DNA from: Psettodes erumei
Lineage: Eukaryota; Chordata; Actinopteri; Pleuronectiformes; Psettodidae
Assembly: GCA_016785225.1 (NCBI GenBank)
Contig: JAFBJZ010000643.1
Span: 124,001 to 188,000, forward strand
DNA length: 64,000 nucleotides
Reading direction: 5' to 3'
Below the pieces are notes generated by a model. The model was not told where the DNA came from and made no database searches. It saw nothing but the letters and a program-made list of their open reading frames with translations. A program made the translations under genes and the position numbers. This document shows, piece after piece, positions 1 to 12,400 of this stretch; positions within the stretch are counted from its first letter, which is position 1, and each line of letters starts with the position of its first letter.

Positions 1-1176
1 CGTCTGTTTTTCTTTTTTTTTTCTCTCTCTCTCTCCCCGTCACGTATTTTTCTTTCCCGCCGACAATTCCAGGTTTTTCCCGTCAGATTTACGCACCTGA
101 GAGACGAGCGCGTTCGCTAAACGGGTGGAAAAAGCGAGAGCGGCTCCGGCGGATGAATTATGTAAAGAGAACTCATTTGGGAATTAGGGAGGATAAGGAG
201 CGGCCCGTTTTCCCCGCCCGTTAGCGGCCTTCTCCGAGCTACGGCGGCTACATTAGGGAGAGCTAATGGGCCCTGAGGGTGGGGGTGGGGGTGGAGAGGT
301 GATGGGGGTTGGGCCCTTTTGGCGCCTGAGGTCTCCGGGACCTGGTGACAGATGGTCGGCCGCCTCGCTGGGCGGCTGCGAGGTCTGTCGTGAGGCCGAT
401 GTGCGGCCGCGACGGCGTCGCAGAGATCAAACGACATTGGGGAAGGTGACGAGACGGGCGGGGTGCCGGGGTGGGGGTGGGGGGTGGTGGTGGAGGGGGC
501 GGGCTTCAGGGTTTTGGGAGGAAGTTGCCAATACTGATATTTTTAGACCAAACAAATTTCTTTTAAAAGTGTCGTCGCTTTGTTTTTTTTTTCCCCACAG
601 CGTTCTTGGAGAAGCTTCTGAACAAAGAGCATCATGGGAAATTGATCGATTTGACCCAATAAGACACGAAGGTGTCCAACAAAACTGGAGACTTGATCAA
701 TCTCCCCACCACCGGCTACGAGAGACTGGGTGGTGGTGGTGGTGGTGGGGTGGGGTTGCTGGGCGATTAGCCCGTCTTACGTTCCCACCGCGACGGGATT
801 AGACGATTCCCGCCGTCTCGTCTGAAAACGACTCCGGAGCGTCTCAATATCCAATTTCACAGCTTTCTAAACCCGGATCAGCGAGGCTATTTATTACTGT
901 CAGGGGCCGTCATGTTGGGGGGGCAGCTTTTTGTGTTTCATCGTCTCCGGAGCAGGAACATGATCAACAGGAGCGTGATGAGCGGGGCGGCGGCTCGACC
1001 CGGTCCGATGTGTAACTGACGGAAAAAAGAAAAACTGGAGTCGGGAACTTCCTGGTAGAAAATGGGAAGTTTTTTTTTTTTTTTTGATTAGGACGAAATA
1101 AGAGTTGTTTTGGACGGACGCAGATAATAATAAAAGCGTTTATACGGCTTTCTTAAACCGGACCGCCGGCTGTAAC

Positions 1177-1216
<40 letters not shown>

Positions 1217-1957
1217 AATTTCCCAGCTCTTTCCTCCCGGAGCGCGGTGTTGTTCCCGTGAATTACCCCCCTGAATGATTTATGCTCGGCGGCGCGGCCC
1301 CTGATAGACCCCGGCAGTGCAGATAGAAACACACTCAGGGCTCTTTGGTGAGCAAACACGCCGTATTAAAAGCCAACTTGTTTCAAACAGCCAAACACAT
1401 TTGGCGTGGGGGGGGCGGCGTCCGTGTCATTTCGCTCGTCAAACACGGCGGCGGAGGCGGTCGGTTTTGGGGGTGGGTGGGGGCGGAGGGCGGGGGTGGG
1501 GTGGTGGTGGTGGTGGGGGGGGCAACACAAGCCATTTAACCTGAGCAAACACGGCGCGTCACGAAGCCCGAGCGCGAGTTAAGAGCCCGAGCAAACACGG
1601 GCCGGTCCAGGACGGGTCGCTCCCGTAATGGGTTTGTGATGACTCAAGATCGAGCGCCATCTGTTTGCTGGGGGGGGGGGCAGCGACTCACAGGTCAGAT
1701 ACACTGAATATTAGAGGAGGAGGAGGAGGAGGAGGAAGGTGGTGGTGGTGGGGGGAGTGATTTGGCCGGTGGCACAGGATGTAAAGCATATGTCCATAAA
1801 TGGTAAATATTTTGGGGGGCAGGGGGGGCAGGGGGCGGCTCCCTGAACCGGATCCAGATCGCAGGATTTGATTTGTGCGGTTGATTTTCGGCCCCGCTGA
1901 CACGACGGCCTCGGGAAAAAAAGGTGCAAGACGAGCAAACCCCAACCCGGAGACTCT

Positions 1958-1961
<4 letters not shown>

Positions 1962-2010
<49 letters not shown>
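1962..2010. repeat. (GT)n microsatellite
   Basis: About 24 uninterrupted GT units followed by a G-run. Confidence 0.97.
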
Positions 2011-2011
<1 letters not shown>

Positions 2012-2125
2012 TGAGGGGGGGGCAATGTGTTTGCATGAAGTTTTGAATGAAGCCTGCGTCCGGTCAGACGCCGTGAACCAACGACAAAAAAGTCGAAACC
2101 ACAGGCAGCTTCTCCTTCACCCCCC

Positions 2126-2161
<36 letters not shown>

Positions 2162-2342
2162 CACACAAACACACGTGATTTAACCATGTCGCTCATTTTA
2201 AACATGTCAGAATCGTCATGTGAAACACAGACAGCGTGTGAACCTGAGAGGAATCTTTTTACGTTTCAGTATCGAGATTTTTTTTTTTAAAGATTTCCTT
2301 GAGCAAACGACGTCGAAACACGTGTATGACACAGTTAATATT

Positions 2343-2345
<3 letters not shown>

Positions 2346-2394
<49 letters not shown>
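2346..2394. repeat. (AC)n microsatellite
   Basis: About 24 uninterrupted AC units. Confidence 0.97.
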
Positions 2395-2395
<1 letters not shown>

Positions 2396-2526
2396 CAGAA
2401 GCTCCGCGGTCCGGTCCTGGTTCCGTACATGTCGGATCAGATGTTGTTAAATATCCTCAGGGAAGCAATCAGGTGTTTAAAGTTAACGGCAGCGCGGGCG
2501 ATCAATAAAAACAAATCCCAGGCCGG

Positions 2527-2560
2527 GTGTGTGTGTGGGTGTGTGTGTGTGTGTCTGTGT

Positions 2561-2605
<45 letters not shown>
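2527..2605. repeat. Compound (GT)n microsatellite
   Basis: GT tract with GG and CT interruptions, then a pure run of about 20 units. Confidence 0.95.
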
Positions 2606-2607
<2 letters not shown>

Positions 2608-3040
2608 GGGGGTGGTGGCTGTAATGGGTTCGGCTTCTAACCTGCTCTGACAAATTAAGGCAAGTTGTGTTTTTTCATTACTTACACATCCGCTTTCATT
2701 TTTCCCATCAGTGGAACCAATTAAACAATGCTTCCTTAAATTAGCCATTGATTTTTGTTTTTAGCAGCAGTGACACCTCACACAAGGAAATAATAACTTT
2801 AAGGCAGAGTGTGTGTGTGTGTGTGTGTGTTTTCATTAGCGCCAGTCTTCCTGAAGCGGCGCAGACACACAAACAGGACAGAAACAATTCACCTACATGA
2901 AAAAGCGTTGTGTTAAATTAGCCATTGATTTTTTTTTTTTTTTCCCCTCAGGTGTCACTTTGGTTAAATTCTTTGTGGTCGGGAGTTTTCTCTCTCCGAC
3001 CTGGAAATTGACAAGAGTCCATAATCTATTAGTGTCGACG

Positions 3041-3089
<49 letters not shown>

Positions 3090-3193
3090 CTGCGACCTAC
3101 AACTTTCCGTCAAGAAAGGTGATTTTTTTTTTTATTACAGAACTTCCGCCGCGGATTCTTTCTTTCAGGTTCAATCTGAACAAGAACTTCAAC

Positions 3194-3233
<40 letters not shown>
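3194..3233. repeat. (TAA)n microsatellite
   Basis: About 13 TAA units, the only sizeable AAT-class tract in the window. Confidence 0.97.
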
Positions 3234-3834
3234 GAATAAAAAGAAGAGGAGTTCAGAATCTGCTGCGCTTCTTTTCTTTCTTTATCTTGAGACTAGAAAA
3301 TACACTCGACAATTTGAAGCAGCAACAAAATGTGCGTTTACCTGATTATACAACCCAACACTATGTTTGTTTGTCATCACATTATAAAACTCTAGATATT
3401 TGTTATACCTTTTTATTTTTTACCAAAAAAAAACCAAACAACAAAACAACAAAAAACAGAAGCCCAGTCGTACTATCGATGGTAAAATATACACCTGTTC
3501 ACCTGGAACAAACAAAATTCAGGGAAATATTTTGATTTTATGTTTTGATTTTTTTTGTCTTTTATTGTTTTCACCAAAGAAATCACTTCTTCTTCTTTTT
3601 TTTTTTTTTTTAATTTGGGAGCTTTTATCTTGAACGTATTGATTGATTGGTTGATTGATTTTTTTTTTTTTTTTAAACTGTACACACATCTGAAAACAGG
3701 AAGGGGCTGTTTCCCAGGCGACGGGTCGCCCGCGATAAACGTGAGTTTATGAGAAAACGTGGAGTTCACGGCGACGCTGCAGTTTGATTGGGTGGGTGGA
3801 GGTGGGTGGAGGGTGGGTGGGGGGCATGTCCCTT

Positions 3835-4187
3835 TTTATTACTCCGTCAAATAATCGCGTCACTTCACCAGAAAAGAACCGTCACAACACGTCGCCAACG
3901 AAAAGTCGTCATCCCTCCATTTTTTTTTCTCCTTCAGGAAAAGTCTGAGTCGGCCGCCGAGTCCTGTCTCGACGGGGGGAGGGAGCCGCATGCTCGAAAT
4001 CAAAATAAGAAAATAATAAAAAAACAAACAAACAAACAAACAAAACAAAAAAAACAATTTTCCCACGTCAACGTACAAACATAAACAACGAACACGCCGC
4101 GCCGTCTCCTGTCCGTAAAGTGCACTCTCCTTCCTGCTGTGCGGCTCGGACGTCAGAAAGACAAAGAGGATGTGTGTGTTTATGTTG

Positions 4188-4225
<38 letters not shown>

Positions 4226-4324
4226 AGGGGGGAGGGGGCGGGGGCTCCGCTGCGTGTGTGTGTGTTCAGTCTTAACCCTGGACGGGACAGTCTCATGTGT
4301 ACGGAGGAGGAGGAGGGCAGAGTG

Positions 4325-4385
<61 letters not shown>

Positions 4386-4404
4386 GGGGTGGGGGGGGCC
4401 GGCG
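3835..4404 (-). other. etv1: etv1 3'UTR candidate with AATAAA
   Basis: DNA downstream of the etv1 stop. A minus-strand AATAAA at 3840-3835 is the first canonical poly(A) signal I noted. Within the region are (GT)n tracts at 4191-4221 and 4327-4384. Longer 3'UTRs using later signals cannot be excluded. Confidence 0.4.
4327..4384. repeat. (GT)n microsatellite in etv1 3'UTR region
   Basis: 29 pure GT units beginning about 20 bp beyond the etv1 stop codon on the transcript's 3' side, so probably transcribed as (CA)n in the mRNA. Confidence 0.95.
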
Positions 4405-4626
4405 TTAATAGACGTAGCCCTCGCTGTAGGGGTGGGGCTGGCAGTAGGGCCCCTCCTGCACGTAGGCCACGCCCTCGTCGAAGTGGGACAGCGGCACCGT
4501 GTCCTCCTCGTTGATCTGCCGCTCGGCGTCCGTCTTCAGCACCGGCCGCTGATTGTCGGGGAACGCCATGGAGAACAAGGCCTCAGGGTCGCACACGAAC
4601 TTGTACACGTATCTCTCGCCCGCCAC
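4405..4626 (-). CDS. etv1: etv1 terminal coding exon
   Basis: Residues 401-473 and the TAA stop at 4407-4405. VAGERYVYKFVCDPEALFSM closes the ETS domain. The C-terminal tail contains NEEDTVPLSHFDE and ends GYVY, the typical end of ETV1. Confidence 0.97.
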   Translation of the reverse strand: MAGERYVYKFVCDPEALFSMAFPDNQRPVLKTDAERQINEEDTVPLSHFDEGVAYVQEGPYCQPHPYSEGYVY

Positions 4627-4750
4627 CTGCACAGCGTGTGACATCATCGCGCCGGCGGCACAGGGGGGGGGAATCAATCAGGCGGTTTCGGGCCGCGTCA
4701 AGTCAACGCTCGTCGCCTTCGTTCGTCATGCGTTTATACGTCAATAAAGA

Positions 4751-4798
<48 letters not shown>

Positions 4799-7700
4799 CT
4801 TCTGCATGATCCCCTTCTCGTAGTAGTAGCGCAGCGAGCGGCTCAGCTTGTCGTAGTTCATGGCGGGTCGGTTCTTCTGGATCCCCCAGCGACGGGCCAC
4901 CTTCGCGCGGACACACAGCAGAGCGCGAGTCAGACGCCGTTTTTTTTTTTTTGTTGTTGTTTGTTTGTTTGTTTTTTGTCGTTCCCGTGGCGACGGCGGC
5001 GCTCTCACCTCCTCGGGCTCGATGAGCTTGAACTCCATGCCGCGGCCGGTCCAGGCGATGAAGTGCGAGTTGGACGGGTCGTCCAGCAGCGCCACCAGGA
5101 ACTGCCAGAGCTGCAGCGAGCCGCGGCGCTGGTACGACGGGCCCTCGCGGTAAAGGCCCGACTCCTGCTTGATGTCGCCTGGAGGGTGGGGGTGGTGGTG
5201 GGTGGAGCGTTAGGGTTGTGAGGTGGCTGCAGGTCAAGGGGGCGGGGCTAAGGGGGGGGGGCCGGACTCACCTTCGACCTTCTCGGGCACCACGCAGGTG
5301 TCGTCGTAGAAATGCCTCGCCACCTTGTCGAACATGCAACCTGGAAAACACGACGGAGAGACACAGGAGCGCTTGATTCGCCGCTCGGCACGGCCCCACG
5401 CTGCACCCCGGTCGCGAACGCGCCGCTGCGTACCTTCAGTCCTGCCGGGGGGGGCCAGGTAGCCGTCCTGCCGCAGGTAGACGGAGTGGCAGCTAGGCAC
5501 TTCTGCTGGAGGACGGGCGAGAACGGGAGGGGGGGGAGGAGTTAGAGTGCGGAACCAGAACCAGAACCATCGCGACCCGATCCCGCCGCCGGCTCGGCGT
5601 CAACATTGTGCTGCCGCAGCACGTTAGCTAAACGCCACGAAGAAGGTTTCGCTCCCGGACCGGATCCCAGACGTTCTGGTTCCGAAAGGGGCGTGGCTTC
5701 GCCGGGGGGGAAGGAGGCGAGTCGTGCGCTTCCTGTCCGGCGTCCAATTAAAAAGACAGAAATGATTGTGTGATGACAGCTGTGGGGTTATCTGTCGTTC
5801 GTGTTGCCAGGCCACTGCCAATCAAATGAGATTATAGCCACGCCCACGCAGCCCTGATGATGCAGATTATCCCTCAGGGGAGGGGGGGGCTCTGTTTTAT
5901 AATATTTCACCGGGTTTAAAATGTCTCTACACATTATTATTTATTTTTGATTCACACAACATCAAACTTCCTCTCGCAGTTTTGCAGAAAATCTAGATTT
6001 TTTTTTTTTTTTTTAAACATGAGAAATTCTAATCTAATCCAGATTTACGTCCGACAGTCCCGTCTTTCTGTTTCGTGCGCGTGGCTTTTTTTTTACATTT
6101 TACGACGACGTCCGGATCGAGCGGCTCCCGTTTACTGCGTATGTCAGAACCTCCCACAACACAGACATCACTGTCACGAGAAGAGAAGGAGAAGAAGAAG
6201 AAGAGGAGGAGGAGGAGAAGAAGAGGAGGAGGAGGAAGAGAGAAGAAGAAGAAGGGTGAGTGTTCAATAAACAGGCTGCGGCCCTTCATTTAGGCCCATA
6301 AACATTTCTCTGAACTTCATCAAAGTAATGGGCCTGTGGAGGAAATTGCTGCTAATGAAATTACCAGCTCCCCTCCCATCCTCTCCACCCCCTCCATCCT
6401 CTCCACCCACCCCACCCCCCCTGGTTCACATGCTCCACTGTGACTGTGATAAATTCCCAAGATGCTCCGTCCTGGACACGCGGTCCGGTCCGGTCCAGAA
6501 CCGTGGATCGATCTCTGGACCTTAAACAACGTGAAGACGATGCCCCCCCCCCCAACAAAGACAGGAGGTCTTTCTGTGGTGGGGGGGCTCTCCTCTCCGT
6601 CTCTGTGAATGAACTCGGCGGCCCCGTTCATTCACATCCTGGTCCTTTCACTCAGGAGGGAGCGGAAAAGTGTGGGAGGGCGGATTCTGGATTGTGACCA
6701 GGCATAACCCCCCGACCCCCCGACCCCCCCGACCCCTCCTCCTTCCTATTAGAGCGCCACAGGAAATGGCGACCGGCGCAGACACCCGGCAAAACCAGAT
6801 CCCCGGCCCCTAATAATGGGCAAACTCAATAAAGCGCCGCCCCCTCCCCCTCCCTCGGCCCTGAAAAAAAAAAAAAAAAAAAAAAAAAGAGGAAGCTGAC
6901 GAACCGGCGCTCACCTGAGTCGTAGGTGAAGTCCCTGGGCTCCTGCTTGATCATCATGGCGGCGGGGTAGGCGTGGGGCAGCGGCGCCCCCATCACGGCC
7001 GGGTGCTCGAACAGGGGGTCGGGGTATTCCTGCTTGAAGCCCTGGGGGGGGAACGGGATGCTGGGCTCCGACATCTGCCTGTGGTACATGGGCCGGCCGT
7101 CCCGGGCCATCGTGGGCGGGGAGGGGAACGAGTGGCACGGCTCCGAGAGCTGGCGTCGGAACCTGGGGGGGGGGAGGGGACGCCGGAAATCAAATTACGC
7201 GATCGATGCGCTAACGCACGTCAGATTAAACCCGGAGCTTAATCTGTCGCACAGTTTTGTTTATTTCTACTTCCCGTACGAGCGCTCGAGCCGGCCAATC
7301 GGATTCCCCCACCTGTGGTCCATGGAGTAGGCGCCGTCCGGGAGCGTCTGCGAGGGCGGGATGTGGGCGTAGGTCCGGTCCGGTTTGGGCGTGGTGGGGG
7401 CCGCGGTGGGCGAGGCATGGTGGAGGGGGGACACGGGGGTGCTGCAGGGGGGCGTCACCGGGCTGGAGGGCTTCATTCCTGCGGGCTGCTTCTGCTCGTA
7501 GGCACTGCGGCAACGACCAGGACGCAAACAGCCTCTAATAATCTGTCTTAATCCTAATTTGCATTGACGCTAATCAGAGAAACGTGCAACAAAATCCAGA
7601 TTGAAATTCGACTTCACGTCTTTTGTTTTCTGGGCCGAGCCGGGAGCACCAGGTGAGCGAATGAATCGCGCCGCCGTGGACCCTCGGGTTATTACGGCGG

Positions 7701-9369
7701 CGTGATGGGCGCGGGAAGATGGCGACGCGTCGCAAATCAAATCACTTCGCCAGGCGATGACTCGCGAAGAAGAAATCCCCAAATGAGAGACGCCCGTCTA
7801 ATTCAGAAAACGCCGACGCCGGCGCTCGCGACGTAATTCCGGCGTAAATAAGAACGTGTGAAATAATGTGGAGGTGAATTATGGGAAAATAAAAATATTG
7901 ATTTAAAACGACTGAAAATAACGAGAAATAAAAACAAACAGCGACGCGTTTTCTTTTAAATTAAAGACACGAGTTTCGTAATTTGCGAAGCTTCGAATAT
8001 TACAGGTGTGGGGTTTTTTTTTCCCTCACCCCACCCTCACCCCCACCCTCGCCCCCACCTGATGCTGTACGGACACTTCTCTCCATACTGGAGCTTGAAG
8101 GGCCGGTCCTGGCTGCAGGTGGAGCTGGGCTCTGAGCACGGGCTGTGCAGCTCGCGCTTGATCTTCAGCTGCAGTCCGTGGAAAGCCACTGCAGCGGGTG
8201 GAGGTTTGGGTGGGGGTTGTTTGGGTGGGAGAGAGAGAGAGAGAGAGACACAACTCAACAGCGTGGCAAAAAACAAAAGATGCAAACGAGCATCACGTTT
8301 CGGGGTGAAGACATTTAAGGTTTGCAGCCTCCACCTGCGGGCGCCACACCCACACCTGCCGCCGTGGGACAGCGAGGAGGATATGACATCATTTTTTTTT
8401 TTTCCGCAGACGACTCCGCTTCAAATCTCATTTTTGTTGACGTGAAATACGACGAACGTGAAACTGCTCCCGTAAATGTTTAATCTGCTTTCAGCCGGCT
8501 GTCGATACCTCCCAGACGACAACAACATTGATCTGGAGGTGGAGCCCGGGCGGAGGCGGGCGGGGGCTCTCTACCTACGGCCCCCGCGGCGGGAGCGCCC
8601 GAATCGGTCCCGATTAACATCCCATCATCTCCGGTCCTGATCGGCGCTAATCCGATTGGCCGAGAACCCCCAGTCGGCCGGTCGGAGCGAAGCCGGGGCT
8701 TGGGTTTCCTCGCCGTCTCACCGCGGGACGGACGGTCGGAGGAGGTTCGAGTTCGAAATGAAATTACAGACGGGAGGCGGAAATCCATCCGCTCCCGGTC
8801 GGACTGGGATTAAACACGCCGGCCCCCGGGGGCCGCGAGGAGCCGGGAGAGAGGGGGGATGTTTTCTCACGGCTCGACCGACAGCTGCCGTACGAGCGAG
8901 GGGTCGATCTGCCAACACCCCGTCTGACGCACACCCCCCACCCCCACCCGCCCGGCACCACACAGGTCCGGGGTCGCTCGCGGGCCTCGCCGGGGGCCCG
9001 ACCTTTTCGGGTCATCGACCGGAGGTCAAACAGACACTTCCTGGGGGGAAACCTTTCCACGGCGGCGAGTCAAAACAAAACTTCTGCTCGTCGAGATCGC
9101 AATCGCTGTCGCTCCGATTCCCCGCCACGATAAACGGACACGTGTTTGTTTTTATGACCCCAACCCCACCCCCTCCACCCATCCCCACCCATCCCCACCC
9201 GTCCCGTCTCACCTGACGCTGCACGCGAAAAACGAAGACGTCGCAGCACCTCGCGTTTCTCTGCCAGCGTCACGCGGCCTTAAATTAGACGTGGAAATGT
9301 CACAATGGATTTGGTCGGCGGGGTGCCGAGGTACACAGATCAATAAGGGAGGGCACACACACACACACA

Positions 9370-9404
<35 letters not shown>

Positions 9405-12400
9405 CTCAGTCCAGAATGTCATGCCCATCAGGGCTTGATTGCTCTCATTATCTACATATTGATTAGCTCAGACGGCGCGGTGTTTAAGAGAAGAAGCACT
9501 TAGAACAATTACTGGGTCTATTTTCATTCTGCTAAATTATTATTATTTTTTTTCCCCACTGATTCATTGGAAATCTTTATTTAAACGGATTAATAATAAA
9601 CAACGTGGTGACTTCAGATTTTATTTTATTTCATGTTTTACTACTTCTTATTTTAGAAGCCTCGGCCCCCGAGCATCGTGTTTTGGCAGATATTTCTCCG
9701 GCCCATTCATAAAAAAAAAAAAAAAAAAAAAAAAGCAGGTCTTTGGGCAACAGCGAAAAACCCTCCATTCCATTTTCACCTACCGTAGGTGCTCGCCGTT
9801 GCCGTTAAGACGCGTGGCGACGCGTGGCCTCGTTTTACACCTCCGCCGCTCCTTCGTTTCCCCCGCTAAGTTATGCTAATGGCAAGCATCTGCGCCGGAG
9901 ACAAAGAAAAAAAAAAAAATTCTCCTTTCGCCTCCTTCTGCCCCGAGGACACTTTCGACAAGAAGGGCCGCCGCACGCTGCTTTCCCGCTAGTCGACACG
10001 GAAGCCGCCGGCGGCGACGAATCCGCGCAGGCCGCGAAAATATTAAAATGCCACCTGACGTGCTCCTCCATCTTTTATTCTCTTTGTAAAACACGCGAAA
10101 CAAAGAAAAAGAGTTTCTTTACACGTGAAGCTGCTGACGTGAAAAAAAAAAAAAAAAAAAAATTATGTGGCCTAAAAAATAAAAATTCAACATTTAGAGC
10201 AAATTTTCTTTTTCTTGTTTTTGCACATTTTAACTTTAATTAGTTTCCTAAAAATAAATAAATAAATAAAAAATACCACAGGTGCAACATCCCAACGTCC
10301 GTTTACTAATGTTGCCATCCAGCTAGCTCGAGCTAAAGCTAACAAGTGGACAAGTGGCTTTTTGGCTAATGCTAACTACGCTAAGTCGTTTTTCCAGCAT
10401 TTTCAGTTGAAGTTCGTGTTCGGCGTATGAAAATAAAAGTTTTTAATGAACACGTGGAAGGTGAAAAAAAATCTGGAGCGTGTCGGAGGTAACTATTAAA
10501 GCTAGCTAGGTGCTAGCTTGGCTGTTCTGAAGGAAAAGCAAACGTAGCGACTTGAAAAAGGGGATTAAATTATTTTAAAGCGCGACGCTGCCGTTATTCT
10601 ATAATTTTTCTTTACTTTCTGAAAACTGGGTCACAAACACATAAATTTAGATTTGTTACGAGTCCTGCTCCGCGGTGACTCAGAGAGTAAATGACGTCTT
10701 TGTTGGGGAGCGTTTCCCGCCGCGAGTCAAAGCAAACGAGCGGACGCCGGCAAACGTTGCTCATGCGCTATTTTTAGGGTGCGTGTAAAAATACACATCC
10801 AGCGCAGTAATGGGTACTTACGGACGAGTTTCGACGTCACGGAGGAAACGCGGTGACTCACGCGGAGGAACGAGCGACCTACAGTTTGTAGGGTGCGTTC
10901 AGGGACATTAAGGGAAATACAGATTATTCCAAGCCTCGCGAAATCTGCTTCTGTCGCCGCAAACCGTCCCCCCCACCTTCCTCCCACAGGTACAACGCCT
11001 CGCCTCGCCTCGCCTCGCCGTCCTCCCGTCTCTGGGCCGCGGCGGAAACCCATATGGGAGAGGGGCCGCCGGCTGGGACGCCTGCTCGCGCGCCCAACCA
11101 CGGCGCCCTCACCCTCCCGCCATCTGTCAGCGCCTCTCCGGTCCGCTGCCGCTTTGCCAACAGGACAATTCAGATGGTCAGCAGTCTCCTGCCACCGCGG
11201 CCACCCACCCCGCCCGCCTCTGAAGGACGACGGGACGGTCCCGGTGACCTCTGCTTCTCCGACCGCAGCGCCCTCCCCCCCCCTCCGCCCGATGCCTTTT
11301 CGAGTCAAAGATGGGCGCAACGTGTTTGACGTGAGGTGCGCTCGGTCGTTTACACCCTCGCGTCTCCGGCTTAACGGATCTAGTCGGGACTGAACCGGAG
11401 CCAACGGGAACCTGCCGGGCTCACGTGGGGTTAAAAGGTCTGCGATGGAGCCCGGTGCCAGATCCACCCCCACCACCACCCCACCCCAAAAAAAAAATGC
11501 TGCTGTATAATTCAGGTGACCTTGTCTCCTTTGTCGGAGCCCGCAGGTTAAAGGGCGTTGGGAGGACGTCGGGGAAGACGCCGGGTGCGGACATGTTCGT
11601 GTCTTCTCCATTTTTTTTTTTTTTTTCTCACAGTTTAGTTTTGGCTCATCTGAAAGACATGTGCTCACTCCGGGTCCCACTGAGCTCCACTCGCTCCATT
11701 TCTGTCCCCGCCTTGGCACCGCACCGCTCCACCCACCCCCCCACCCCTTCATAAGAGGTGGACGCTGCCAAGTCAGCAACCGCCGCTCGTTCAACCAGGT
11801 GAACTAACTCCTCGTCCCCTGCAAGACCAAATTCAGCTTTTTTTTTTTTTTAGGTAAATAAATCTGTCTCTCTTGCTCTTGGGGAGTATTCTTAGAAACA
11901 GAACTTGTTGTTTTCGTGGAAAAAAAAAAAAAAAGAACGTGAGGAAAAACTTCAAGGCCGCTTTCATGCCGACGCACCAATAACTAATATTACAACGCCT
12001 GATTTAGAAAATCTGCCCGCACTGGATGGTTTTGGACAAAAGGGACTTTGAGGAAAGGTCCTGGAGGGGCTTTTTTTTTTTTTTTTTTTAAATAAAGATT
12101 TGCCCCCCCCCTCAGTAGTTTTCATCTGCCTGAAGTTAAAAATATCACATCAACCCCTGAATAACACCAGCCACAATATTTTGATGTTGCTTCATGCAAA
12201 TAAGTCGCAGAGCGAGTAATATCTCAGTGGTATGAAGTGCCCGAGCAACAGAGGGAAGGGAGTGTGTGTGTGTGTGTGGGTGGGGGGGGTGGTGGTGGTG
12301 GTGGTAACCCGCCCCCACCCATGCACCTGTCTGCAAACCTGCAAGACGGCTGCAGCTCTCCAGAGAGCGCTTGTGTAAGCAAAGGTGAGGGCACCGAGAG

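Larger units (their letters stand above)
1..3834. other. Intergenic DNA downstream of etv1, no gene recognised
   Basis: No exon-like reading frame was recognised. The region holds (GT)/(CA) tracts at 1181-1213, 1962-2010, 2129-2159, 2346-2394, 2527-2605 and 3041-3088, a (TAA)n at 3194-3233, and G/C homopolymers. Positions 100-270 are unique sequence of mixed composition and could be a conserved non-coding block. Confidence 0.6.

Noticed and set aside
3400..3830. Possible A/T-rich transposon end
   Set aside because: Only homopolymer runs and TTGA words; no terminal inverted repeats, target-site duplication or coding remnant.
8656..9216. 186-codon plus-strand frame in an etv1 intron
   Set aside because: Low-complexity Pro/Arg/Gly frame in CpG-rich intron, no splice or domain support.
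10727..11794. 355-codon open frame on the minus strand
   Set aside because: Lies in an etv1 intron, has no recognisable domain, skewed Arg/Gly/Pro composition typical of chance frames in GC-rich DNA, and poly-Lys/Phe from homopolymers.
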